NCBI GenBank assembly: GCA_963836915.1
Contig: CAWILH010000002.1
Coordinates: forward strand, 372,001 to 436,000
Length of the DNA: 64,000 nt
From: Cryomorpha sp963836915
GTDB lineage: Bacteria; Bacteroidota; Bacteroidia; Flavobacteriales_D; Cryomorphaceae
Reading direction: 5' to 3'
Shown one piece after another: positions 39,501 through 47,304 of this stretch. Position numbers and translations under genes: made by a program. How positions within the stretch are numbered: the first letter of the stretch is position 1; every line of letters begins with the position of its first letter. Below the pieces are notes generated by a model. It was not told where the DNA came from. It ran no database searches and saw nothing but the letters and a program-made list of their open reading frames with translations.

Positions 39501-40040
39501 CAGCTCCTGCCTTACTTCATCCTTTTTTACCAGTTCGGCGCGGTGGGCTTCAAGCTCCCTGTCCAGCTTGTCTTGCAATGCTTGCAGCCGTTTTTGGTTG
39601 AGCACGCCCGCCCCTTCTTTGGGTATCCGTTCAAAATCGAACAGGCCGGGGTCTTCAAAACCATCTGCTGCATAAGACTTTGCCAGCCATTTCGCAAAAT
39701 AGTACAAGGCATCTATGGCTTGGTGGGAGTCGATATCGGTGACGCGCCTATTGTGCGTGGCCAGGTTGCCCGCCTTGCGTATCAGGTGCAGGTCGGCGTA
39801 GAGCTTATGGTTAAACTGTTCTTTGAAGCTCTGGTCGATCATCAGGCTGTTCAGGCTGGTATCGTAGGGCATCTCCAGCGCCCGCTCATGGGCATACATC
39901 CAGTTGATGCCTTCTTCCAGCGCCATACGGCTATAGATGAGCGACGTGCGCGGGTCGGCCATCACCAGCTCTTCCGCCTTTGCCGCCCTTTGATAGAAGG
40001 CGGGAAAGGCATTTTCTAAAAACTGAAAGTTGGAATTCAT
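36549..40040 (-). CDS. hsdR: Type I restriction endonuclease subunit R
   Basis: The product has 1163 residues: the motor and nuclease subunit of a type I restriction-modification system. An N-terminal DUF4145-like helical domain (about 10-120) is followed by a coiled segment, the PD-(D/E)xK nuclease domain (Asp 262, Glu 277, Lys 279 in VDYVLW...LVEAKR), an SF2 helicase with ATGTGKT at 401-407 and DEAH at 500-503, and a C-terminal EcoEI-type domain. The IS inserted into the triplet after Asn 1162: the uninterrupted DNA reads AAT TGA, and with the IS it reads AAT TGT TGA. The protein therefore gains one Cys and is otherwise whole. It is the last gene of the defence cluster and is separated from the next by 206 bases without a gene. 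Confidence 0.95.
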   Translation of the reverse strand: MNSNFQFLENAFPAFYQRAAKAEELVMADPRTSLIYSRMALEEGINWMYAHERALEMPYDTSLNSLMIDQSFKEQFNHKLYADLHLIRKAGNLATHNRRVTDIDSHQAIDALYYFAKWLAKSYAADGFEDPGLFDFERIPKEGAGVLNQKRLQALQDKLDRELEAHRAELVKKDEVRQELAAINALYKQQKEALQAEIEANKALANAQDEAQHPRNEAETRKYLIDVNLREAGWDLAGANDKEYKVGYMPPSTNKSETGYVDYVLWDDDGLPLALVEAKRTIESATKGENQAQLYADALEKMHGRRPVMYYSNGYENYLWDDQFYKQSRKVHGFYTKAELQTLMFRRAHRKDIRTAPIDTDIAGRLYQMRSIKSIAAHFAGDDQRTGKLIGTHRGALLVLATGTGKTRTAIALSKLMLECNWAKRILFLADRISLVEQAKGNFVKLMPEHASVNLLEDKDNPEARLAFSTYTTMMGLVDSSRSRDGRFYGVGHFDLIIVDEAHRSIYNKYNAIFDYFDALFLGLTATPTDRIDRNTYAVFGLPDKSPTDAYPFDEAVANNHLRPYHSIEVPTKFLREGIRYDELSDEEKEEFEKEILDGGEASGNEWIASAELNEWLFNKDTAIKSLRYVLAHGIKKRGGEELGKTIIFAKNQKHAHFLKAMFMELDKERYGNDYVKVITHSEPKAHEMIRRFCDEEKERLPQIAISVDMMDTGIDAPSCVNLVFYKPVKSFTKFWQMIGRGSRLRPDLFGAGMDKTHFLIFDLCGNFEFFGENPKGIESSSQKSLTEILFAMRLQLAGCLRSEQFADKAELQDFRKELLDGLQTETAGLDHERFDVKMKLETVHEFSHAHRDAWDNLSKRDIRKLEEEIAPLVKPKKGDTDLARFYDRLLYGLIIKRLETPNTEEYVTGFIANISKVARTSQKLLKKTSIPAVKAMEALIKLPTEKDFWQIDGIAHLEKLRKGVRDLVKYIDPEDQRYVTTDFQDHIDESKIVVTTPGVNEPVSIYDSPFQNNRHRLERLIRENENHVTIARIKKGKAITSAELEALENMLFSGAIERGALETEIGSSIDLVSLIISLVGLDPEKVDAAFAKFINSHHLNPVQIQFLDTIKKFMTINGKFDPAKLYDSPFKNFHSMGVDGVFNSAQADKIIEIVRDFNMANC

Positions 40041-40246
40041 CGACTTTAAAAAGGGTTGGTTCGTCTACTTGGCAGGCGGTATTCCGTTACACGCCCTAAA
40101 TATATCAAAGCCATACACGATATGCCATGTCGCCTTCGTGTTTTCTTAATTTATCTCGTTTGCGTATTGGCTTCAACGCTTTTTGCAACCATGGTAACGA
40201 AGATTGCAATGCGCTTGAACCCTTTGTTATTATCAATTGCCACGCC

Positions 40247-41059
40247 TTAAAATAATTTCATTTGGTTCTCTTTTTTCGGATGAAATGTCCCAATAATCAT
40301 GAATGGATTGTGTGATACATAATGATTTCTCTGTGTAGTCCCAAAGTAGAAATGCAGGTCTTTGGTCAATGCAAAGTCGTCAAAATACTTTTTTCGCACA
40401 TCATCTATGGCTTTCTGCTCATTTCCTTCGTGTCGGGCGAGACAATTCCAGAAGAGTTGCCCTGTTTCCCAATCTTCGATCATCATGTTACTTTCTTTAC
40501 CATGACTATCCTTAAAGCGGAATTTGAATTTATAAGGTAGTTTCTTCACTATTTCAAATTCACCCTTTTTATTGGTCTCAAATAGGTTTAACTGAGCAAG
40601 AGCGTCTACCTTTTTCTGACTCCAATTTCTCTCCACAGGCTCGGCATAGAAGTCCAAAATTTCCGTTGGCTTGAACACTGCCAACGACCTGCAAACCTGC
40701 TTGTCCTTTGATTCTGCTATAAGTTCTGAAAGGTTGGAATAAATCTTTCCCAAACAGAAATTTTTTCGTGCTTCCCAATTTCGCGAAGTATCTAGATGGG
40801 CCACAACGCCTATCTCAGAATCTAAGGTGGCAGGTCTATAACTCTCCGGTCGAAAATCGCTTTTGTTTTTGACCAAATCCAGCTCAATCCAATCGTATTT
40901 TTTGTATTGCTCCGTGTACGCCCGCTTGCGAAACGGCACGGGATAGATACGCACCCAAGTCCCATCTTCCCGAAAACCTGCCGTGCAGAACAGTTCATCG
41001 TACTTGGCTGATATAGTTGGATAGGTTTTAACAGTTATCAGGACTTTGGTCAATGCCAT
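40247..41059 (-). CDS. Uncharacterised protein with beta-clamp-like tail
   Basis: The product has 270 residues with no signal peptide. I do not recognise the family; similar proteins seem to accompany DUF488 genes. It begins with LITVKTYPTISAKYDELFCT, then GFREDGTWVRIYPVPFRKR, and has a conserved-looking middle (FKFRFKDSHGKESNMMIED) and FHFYFGTTQRNHY-like end (LHFYFGTTQRNHYV). The last five residues, QMKLF, match the bacterial sliding-clamp motif (QLxLF), so it may dock on the replication clamp. It starts 1 base after the stop of the Panacea/DUF488 fusion gene, so the two are almost surely co-translated and act together. The role in defence is inferred from position only. Confidence 0.7.
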   Translation of the reverse strand: MALTKVLITVKTYPTISAKYDELFCTAGFREDGTWVRIYPVPFRKRAYTEQYKKYDWIELDLVKNKSDFRPESYRPATLDSEIGVVAHLDTSRNWEARKNFCLGKIYSNLSELIAESKDKQVCRSLAVFKPTEILDFYAEPVERNWSQKKVDALAQLNLFETNKKGEFEIVKKLPYKFKFRFKDSHGKESNMMIEDWETGQLFWNCLARHEGNEQKAIDDVRKKYFDDFALTKDLHFYFGTTQRNHYVSHNPFMIIGTFHPKKENQMKLF

Positions 41060-41060
41060 T

Positions 41061-41945
41061 TTAAAGATGCTTAACTTGGGAATTAAAACTTGGTGATTGC
41101 TCTATAACGTTCGCCAAATGAGAACGGTGGCATTGACAAGGTTCTGCTTCAAAACAAGTTAAAGCAATACGTCCATACTGATCAAGGTAACCAATTATCC
41201 GTTTCTGTGCTTTATTTGTTTCAATCAAGGTAGTATTGCAATACTCGACAAACAGCCGATCGTAATCGGCTTGGGTCTCTAATTTCTGACGTTTGGCTGA
41301 GTGGATACCCACCTCGGGTATATGCAAGTAATCTATCCCTAGACTGTTGGCATATCTCTTGAGCAGTGTTTTGCTAAACCCGAACTTCATACTCAACGGG
41401 TTTTTACGAACATCTATCAACAGCTTGACATTATTGAGCACAAGCTTTTGCAAATATTTTTCCAGGGAAATTCCTTCATAGCCAATGGTGAAAAGAGTAG
41501 TTGCTGCATCTTTTGGAGTGGCCTGTTCCACACGGTTAAAAAGTTTTCCAGGCAATAGCTCCCTGGCGATAGTGCTATTGATCGCGTAAAAGGGAAAATT
41601 CAGATAGGTATGTTTTATAAGCGCATTTACGCCCATTCCACCATAATCAGTGACAACCTGTTGCAAGTATTGACGGTCTGCCGGTTTTAATTTTTCAAAA
41701 TAGTTGACCTTATCCTGCCTTTGGTAGCTATTGCCGTTTTCTACCAAAAGGTTTTTCTTAACCATTGTAATTATATCCGCATTGGCCGAGTACGAATAAG
41801 AACCGTACTTGTAGGGTATAAAGTCGTATTCAGGTTGTGGCTTTTGCATAGAGTATAAAAACAATAGCTTTTGCAAACGCAATTTTTCCACTTCTCCGTC
41901 AAGGAGTTCTATCAACCCCAAAATTATTTTCCGTCTATAATACAT
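41061..41945 (-). CDS. Panacea-like/DUF488 fusion protein
   Basis: The product has 294 residues in two parts. Residues 1 to about 155 resemble the SocA/Panacea or YwgA type of helical domain: EKLRLQKLLFLYSMQKPQPE and YDFIPYKYGSYSYSAN are the tell-tale stretches. Residues from about 165 to 290 are DUF488: TIGYEGISLEKYLQKLV, LLIDVRKNPLSMKFGFSKTL, YLHIPEVG and CFEAEPCQCHRSHLA with the Cys/His tail. Panacea domains serve as antitoxins or protein-binding adaptors in toxin-antitoxin systems. DUF488 proteins have no settled function. The fusion and its tight coupling to the 270-residue gene suggest a two-protein unit. Confidence 0.75.
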   Translation of the reverse strand: MYYRRKIILGLIELLDGEVEKLRLQKLLFLYSMQKPQPEYDFIPYKYGSYSYSANADIITMVKKNLLVENGNSYQRQDKVNYFEKLKPADRQYLQQVVTDYGGMGVNALIKHTYLNFPFYAINSTIARELLPGKLFNRVEQATPKDAATTLFTIGYEGISLEKYLQKLVLNNVKLLIDVRKNPLSMKFGFSKTLLKRYANSLGIDYLHIPEVGIHSAKRQKLETQADYDRLFVEYCNTTLIETNKAQKRIIGYLDQYGRIALTCFEAEPCQCHRSHLANVIEQSPSFNSQVKHL

Positions 41946-42186
41946 CTCTCAAAGTTACATCAATTCAAACCCTATTCTCGGGCAGCCCCAAATCTTCTGC
42001 ACTATCGAGTTTTGATTTATGCTATAGCCAGCTCACGCTTTAATACGCTTGCGCAGAATTGGTTCTGGGTTTCCTCCCATGTGATTTATGTTCCGATAGA
42101 ACCAGCACTGTCTTTCACTTCTTGTTATTTTCGTATAAAGCTTAAAAACCCGAAATGTGTGTATTCCGTCTCGCGCCCATCATACA

Positions 42187-42315
42187 TCACAGTTTTTTTA
42201 GGTACGGTGTTTTCGCTTCTGCGAATGGTGGGAAAGCCCGGCTTAAATTGTCTTCGATCATATCCTTATCTTGGTTATGACTGAAAGGGTTGAAAATGTG
42301 TAGATGTCGGTTCAT
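42187..42315 (-). pseudogene. Remnant of a lost gene inside the defence cluster
   Basis: A 42-codon frame begins 5 bases after the OLD nuclease gene: MNRHLHIFNPFSHNQDKDMI then EDNLSRAF. This looks like the N-terminus of a larger protein, then drops into sequence with stops. In another frame the region below (to about 42000) reads PTIRRSENTVPKKTVMYDGR followed by ETEYTHFGFLSFIRK and then stops. Together with the rest of the 374-base gap 41946-42319 this looks like the joined stumps of one or two genes removed by deletion. I cannot name the lost family. Confidence 0.5.
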
Positions 42316-42319
42316 AGGA

Positions 42320-44338
42320 TCATTTTAGCGCCTTATTAATTCTATCAATCATTTTCTTCCAATGCTCAATTTCATTTTTCGTTAAATTCGAAGAATCGTT
42401 CGTTCTGCACCATCTCAAGTAAGCCTTTGCCAACTTATACTTTGAAAACGCAGGGACTTCCTTACTGAAAATATCTATTATGGGTCTCGTTGGCTGACTA
42501 TCAGATGTTTTTTTGCAGTCTATACCATATTCATTTTTGACGATCTGAATTAAGGTTTCCCGCAACAAATCTTCAATCTCGGCTTTAGGAATTGAAGTGC
42601 AGAAATCTTTAGTTCTCAAGATGTTTTTATTTCCCAAAGCGTGAACCAAATTCTCTTGTTGTGCGGCTTGATCGCCTGCTGCATCCGAATCTAATAGCGC
42701 CGCTATTTTCAAATTATGCGCATGTAGTATTGTCGCATAATAGACAACCTTGCCCGCTGATTTAGCAAATATGAGAGCAATTTTACTGTCAAGGTTAGCC
42801 ACTTTCTCTTCTCTCAACATCGCTGCTGTAGCTTCTATGTACCAATAGTCTGTTAGACCTTCAAGGATCAGATTTTTAGTATGGGTAAACAGACTTTGAG
42901 CCAAATCATATCCCAATGCTTCTTGCAATGGCAGAAGTCCTGCTGGGTCGCTGGAAGATATTGTTGTGTGAACCTTAGTCCCTTCATTCCTATCTTTCAA
43001 CTCTACTACTCTCACCAAATCCAATTCATTTGGCCCGACTAGAAACGGCGAATGTGTAGTGTAAATAGTTTGATTGGATATTGCCAATCTTGATATCGTT
43101 TCTCTAAAATCTCTTTGCTTTAATCCGTGCAAACTCATACCTGGTTCGTCCAATAGCAGAATTGCATTCTTGTGTTTGTCCATAGCATCTGCGAAGAAAA
43201 CTACAAAGAAGGAAACTAACCATTGAAACCCTTCTGATCTTTGGTCTAACTCAATTTCAACGCCTAATTCATCTTCTACAACAACTTTTAAATATTGTCC
43301 GTCGGCAGAAATTCTCAATCTTTCCGCTTCTGGTCTGTTTGGATTTGGATTCCAAATACGCTTTATTTCATTGGTCAATTTTATGCTCGCGGCATTTAGC
43401 TGGTAACTTCGTGTATCCAACTTATCTCGATATGCCTTAAGCGCATCTGCGTCATTATTGTCAGGACTTTCAGTATGTCCAATTTTGGAAAGTTCACTGG
43501 CAGTAAAACCAAGCAACTTAAGCAAGCACAAGTTTCCGTAATCATAATATTCGTCTTCCAATAAATTTTTTTCCATGCGTTCTGCCAAATGCTCTAAGTG
43601 GACAGAAGGTTTTACCTTGAAATAGTTATTGAACAATACAAAGATTGGTGTTCGCTTACCTAGTATTTTTAAAACTTCTGCGTGCTTATTGTTCTTTTTG
43701 ATTAATTCTATTATCTTGCCATATCTTTGTTCTTCTCTTTCATTGTCCTCATCCACCAAAGCGTAACTATCCTCTAAAAACTTAATTAGTTGTTTTGAGT
43801 TTTCTACTGTAAATTCTTTTGAACCGTAGAAACTTCTGGTTAAATCAGCCGCTATTTTGCTTGACTTTTTGTCGACATTATCTGGGTGTTGGTCGGCGAA
43901 TTGCTTATCCAAATGGTTTATTAATCTTTGCAAATCCTTTTTTACATCTTCATAAGTAATCTTGACAGGTGCGTTGCGTAGAATATGAAATCCACTATTG
44001 TCCAATTTTCTGTAAAGGACATATTCACAATTATGAAATTCACTTGGTATCTCTGCTTTGTCATCATCATCCAGCTTGAAATAACCTGTTACAACTTCAA
44101 TATCCTCTGGTTTTACTTTTTTGGTTGTTATTTCATCATATAAAGAACGTGGATAATCTCTAATGACGTCAAATCCATTCACTTCTTCCGGACGATTTAA
44201 TTGCTGAAGTGCTTTTAGTAAAACAGTTTTTCCAGCTTCATTCGGCCCGACAAGTATTGTTTTCAATTCTTCAATTTCGAATTCACCAGTATCTTTGATA
44301 CTTCGATAATTTTGAACTCTAGCTTTAATCAATTTCAT
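42320..44338 (-). CDS. OLD-family ATPase/TOPRIM nuclease
   Basis: The product has 672 residues. The N-terminal ABC-type ATPase domain has the P-loop GPNEAGKT at 31-38, and LLLDEPGMSLHGLKQRDFRE is the Walker B/D-loop region. The C-terminal TOPRIM domain has LILEGLTDYWYI with the catalytic Glu near 493 and LLDSDAAGD with DxD near 550-552. Proteins of this class (OLD of phage P2, Gabija GajA-like) cut DNA and defend against phages. No UvrD-like GajB partner is next to it, so it is not a canonical Gabija. It sits between hsdS and the gene remnant and is more AT-rich than hsdM. Confidence 0.9.
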   Translation of the reverse strand: MKLIKARVQNYRSIKDTGEFEIEELKTILVGPNEAGKTVLLKALQQLNRPEEVNGFDVIRDYPRSLYDEITTKKVKPEDIEVVTGYFKLDDDDKAEIPSEFHNCEYVLYRKLDNSGFHILRNAPVKITYEDVKKDLQRLINHLDKQFADQHPDNVDKKSSKIAADLTRSFYGSKEFTVENSKQLIKFLEDSYALVDEDNEREEQRYGKIIELIKKNNKHAEVLKILGKRTPIFVLFNNYFKVKPSVHLEHLAERMEKNLLEDEYYDYGNLCLLKLLGFTASELSKIGHTESPDNNDADALKAYRDKLDTRSYQLNAASIKLTNEIKRIWNPNPNRPEAERLRISADGQYLKVVVEDELGVEIELDQRSEGFQWLVSFFVVFFADAMDKHKNAILLLDEPGMSLHGLKQRDFRETISRLAISNQTIYTTHSPFLVGPNELDLVRVVELKDRNEGTKVHTTISSSDPAGLLPLQEALGYDLAQSLFTHTKNLILEGLTDYWYIEATAAMLREEKVANLDSKIALIFAKSAGKVVYYATILHAHNLKIAALLDSDAAGDQAAQQENLVHALGNKNILRTKDFCTSIPKAEIEDLLRETLIQIVKNEYGIDCKKTSDSQPTRPIIDIFSKEVPAFSKYKLAKAYLRWCRTNDSSNLTKNEIEHWKKMIDRINKALK

Positions 44339-44429
44339 TGTTTTGGTTTTATTTTTTGAATAATGATAAGGATACCATTCTATTGTCTAGAATCTGAATT
44401 TAAGACCGTGATTTTCAAATATACGTCCT

Positions 44430-45590
44430 TCATACCAACTCCCCCTTAAAAGCCTTCTGCAAAAGGCAATTGAACAAATCTTCGCTTTCCTTGAGTTCCT
44501 GCTTGGCCAGTGCCTTCTGCTTTTCGATCAAGGTGATCTTTTCGGCGAATAGGGTTTGGGGTGCGAGCGGGGGATTTTGAATCTTTATTTTCTTCAAATT
44601 GATAATCTTTAATTCTGCAAAAGTGGTACCCGATGCAATGTTGTAATAGTTCGTTCTAAAAAGCTCTCTTAGAAAAAATTTGAGATAATAACTATTTATT
44701 GTTTTCTGATCTGCTTGTATCCAAAGCACACGTCCATCTTTAAAATAGAAAGGTTCATTATTTTTCACTTGGAAAATTCTGCCATCAGGACATATCGACG
44801 GCAACAATAAATCTCCAATTTTGGGAACACCTGTAGCTTCAATTAAACTTTGATAATGGGCTGGCGTAATAAACAAATCAGGTCTTATTGACTTACCCGT
44901 GCTTAATTCTCCGATTTCTTTGCCACGATAAAATGGCACCCCAAAACTCACCAGCTCATTTACGAAAACTCGACGGCTAGAACCCACACTACAAATAGTG
45001 GACAATCCTTTAGAGAGCCACCCCTTCGGATTTCTAACCGGATCCCCAAACATCTCCAAAAAAATACTCTGTGCGAGCAGGTCGTATTCTTTGAGCAGCT
45101 CGGCGGTTTTATCGCGCAGGGCAGCGGCATTGTCCAATAGTGCTGCGATGCGCTCTTGGGTTTTTAGCGGGGGAAGGGGGATTTTGAGATTTAGAATATG
45201 TTCAATCTTTATTCCCTTTACCGTAGCTCCAGATGAATGCCTATTGAAATAATTTGAATTGGCTTTCAGACAATAGAAGAGATACTTCTTGTTTAAATTA
45301 TTAGAGCATTTAATGTACTTAATATCTTGATTGATAGCAGTATCAATTTCGAGCATGGCCGCTTTACCGACCGCCATCCTAGTAGAAATTATCAATGAAC
45401 CTTTTGGAACTAGTCTCGACGCCGAATTTTCTAGTCCCGCTTTTGAGATTTTATCTTGCGTAGTAGAAATATTATCAGATATTAAATCCTTAACGCTCAG
45501 CCAGTGTATGGCACCATTCCAATAGGAATCAACCGCCTTACTAGGAGTTCCGCCGCCGTATAGTTTAATTTCAGATCCTAATTTTATCAT
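44430..45590 (-). CDS. hsdS: Type I restriction-modification specificity subunit
   Basis: The product has 386 residues. It sets which sequence the type I complex reads. There are two target-recognition domains, each followed by a conserved helix: LKIPLPPLKTQERIAALLDN and ELLKEYDLLAQSIFLEMFGD between them, then IQNPPLAPQTLFAEKITLIE and LLQKAFKGELV at the end. TRD1 (about 1-135) has NGAIHWLSVKDL and TRD2 has VPFYRGKEIG. The gene is 48 bases after hsdM. Base composition in the TRDs is AT-rich compared with hsdM, as expected of shuffled specificity domains. Confidence 0.93.
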   Translation of the reverse strand: MIKLGSEIKLYGGGTPSKAVDSYWNGAIHWLSVKDLISDNISTTQDKISKAGLENSASRLVPKGSLIISTRMAVGKAAMLEIDTAINQDIKYIKCSNNLNKKYLFYCLKANSNYFNRHSSGATVKGIKIEHILNLKIPLPPLKTQERIAALLDNAAALRDKTAELLKEYDLLAQSIFLEMFGDPVRNPKGWLSKGLSTICSVGSSRRVFVNELVSFGVPFYRGKEIGELSTGKSIRPDLFITPAHYQSLIEATGVPKIGDLLLPSICPDGRIFQVKNNEPFYFKDGRVLWIQADQKTINSYYLKFFLRELFRTNYYNIASGTTFAELKIINLKKIKIQNPPLAPQTLFAEKITLIEKQKALAKQELKESEDLFNCLLQKAFKGELV

Positions 45591-45638
45591 TTGGTTAAAT
45601 AAATATTGGTGGGTACAGATTACTTTAAACTTCGCATA

Positions 45639-47300
45639 TTACAAACCCTCACCAATAGTTTCCATCAGAATATTTCTTTCTTTATCGAGCTTTGTTATTC
45701 TCTCCAAAATCACCCCCGGCGCGTCGTAAGCCACTTCTTCGTACACGATCTCTTTGTACCGGTTGATGGAAAGGTCCCAGTCGTTTTCTTTTATTTCCCG
45801 AAAGGGCACCAAAAAAGATTGGGAAGTGCGGTCGGCAAAGTTGTGGGTGTGCGTGCCGGCCAGGTACTGGTCGCCGCCCGCATTTTTAGCGGAAGCTGCA
45901 GCAGCCAGCAATGTACCGTCGGGGCTATGGCTCTTTTTAAAGGCATCGCCCTTCAGGTAGCGGTAATGGTCGAGCACCTGGGGCAGGTTAAACTTATCGT
46001 GCGTCTTGATAACGTCGGCGCGGCGGCTGCGCCCTTCGGCACCGGTGTAGAGCTTATCGAAGGCATCGCCAAATGCAAAATCGAGAAAGAGCGCATCGTC
46101 TACCAATAGGTTTCGCTTGTCGTCCAGGCTTTTGCCATCGGCCAGCATATCGTAAAACCATACGTAATCGCTGCCGCCGGAGCCTGTTTTGGTAAAGACC
46201 ATAATGGCCGTGCTCACCCCCGAGTAGGGCTTGAACACCCCGCTGGGCAGGGAGATGATGGCTTCGAGCTTGTGGCGCGCGATGATCTCTTCGCGTATGC
46301 TCTTGTGCGCCTTGCCGCTGCCAAAGAGCACGCCATCGGGCACAATGACTGCAGCGCGGCCACCAGTCTTGAGTTGGCGCAGGATGAGTGCGAGAAAGAG
46401 CAGCTCCGTTTTGGTGGTGTCGGTAACGTTTCGCAGGCCTGCGGCTATGCTCTCCTTATCTATAGTGCCCTTAAATGGTGGGTTGGCCAATACGAGCGTG
46501 TAGGCATTGCTCACTTCATTGTCTTTGCTTACGGCATCTACATCAATGATATTGGGCGCTTCTACGCCATGGAGAAAAAGGTTCATGGATGCAATGCGCA
46601 GCATGGTGGCGTCGAACTCGCTGCCGTTGAACATCTTAGTATTGATATGGGCGCTGTGCTTGTCGAGCTCGGTAACGTCGTAATGGCCGTCAATGTACTC
46701 TTTGGCGGCCACGAGAAACCCGGCGGTGCCGGCGGCGGGGTCGCAGATGGTATCGGCGAGTGTGGGCTGCATCATCTCCGTCATGAGCTTGATGATATGG
46801 CGCGGCGTGCGAAACTGGCCTGCCGTCCCGCCGCCTTCGAGTTTGGAGAGCAGGTACTCGTATATGTCGCCCTTGGTATCTTGGTTGCTCATATCCACAC
46901 GCTCCAGTTTTTCCATCACCTGATCAAGCACGGCGGGCTTCGAAATGCCAAAAGTGGCGCCTTTCATGTAAGTGCTGAACAGGCTCTTCTCGCTGCCCAG
47001 CGAACGGATGAAGGGGAAGATGCCATCTACAGTGTTGCCAAAAATGGTGTGGCGGGCGTTTACATCCATTTCCTTCAGGTTTTTCCACCTAAAATCTTGC
47101 TGGTCGGGGCCAAAGATGGGGTTGTAATTTTTGGCCAATCGCTTGGCCATGCGCTCATTTCGGGTTTCGGTCTCATCTAGGTCTTTGATGAAGATGAGAT
47201 AGGTGAGCTGCTCCACGATGGTGATGGTATTGGATATACCGCCCGTCCAGAAGGTATTCCAGATGGCATCTATTTGGTTTTTGAGTTCTCCGGTTATCAT
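45639..47300 (-). CDS. hsdM: Type I restriction-modification methyltransferase subunit
   Basis: The product has 553 residues, an N6-adenine methyltransferase. The HsdM N-terminal helical domain (IDAIWNTFWTGGISNTITIV) is followed by the SAM-binding motif DPAAGTAGF at 187-195 and the catalytic NPPF at 273-276. GGTAGQFRTPRHIIKLM is also typical. It methylates host sites and, with HsdS and HsdR, makes the restriction complex. It starts 4 bases after the DUF2130 stop, so these two are probably coupled. GC-rich and normal-looking. Confidence 0.95.
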   Translation of the reverse strand: MITGELKNQIDAIWNTFWTGGISNTITIVEQLTYLIFIKDLDETETRNERMAKRLAKNYNPIFGPDQQDFRWKNLKEMDVNARHTIFGNTVDGIFPFIRSLGSEKSLFSTYMKGATFGISKPAVLDQVMEKLERVDMSNQDTKGDIYEYLLSKLEGGGTAGQFRTPRHIIKLMTEMMQPTLADTICDPAAGTAGFLVAAKEYIDGHYDVTELDKHSAHINTKMFNGSEFDATMLRIASMNLFLHGVEAPNIIDVDAVSKDNEVSNAYTLVLANPPFKGTIDKESIAAGLRNVTDTTKTELLFLALILRQLKTGGRAAVIVPDGVLFGSGKAHKSIREEIIARHKLEAIISLPSGVFKPYSGVSTAIMVFTKTGSGGSDYVWFYDMLADGKSLDDKRNLLVDDALFLDFAFGDAFDKLYTGAEGRSRRADVIKTHDKFNLPQVLDHYRYLKGDAFKKSHSPDGTLLAAAASAKNAGGDQYLAGTHTHNFADRTSQSFLVPFREIKENDWDLSINRYKEIVYEEVAYDAPGVILERITKLDKERNILMETIGEGL

Positions 47301-47304
47301 AGTG

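Noticed and set aside
37488..40019. Long plus-strand frames opposite hsdR (331 and 341 codons)
   Set aside because: They have no domain or start context and lie opposite a clear hsdR; they result from GC-rich codon use.
42320..44338. Gabija system
   Set aside because: The OLD-like nuclease fits GajA in type, but no UvrD-like GajB gene is next to it.
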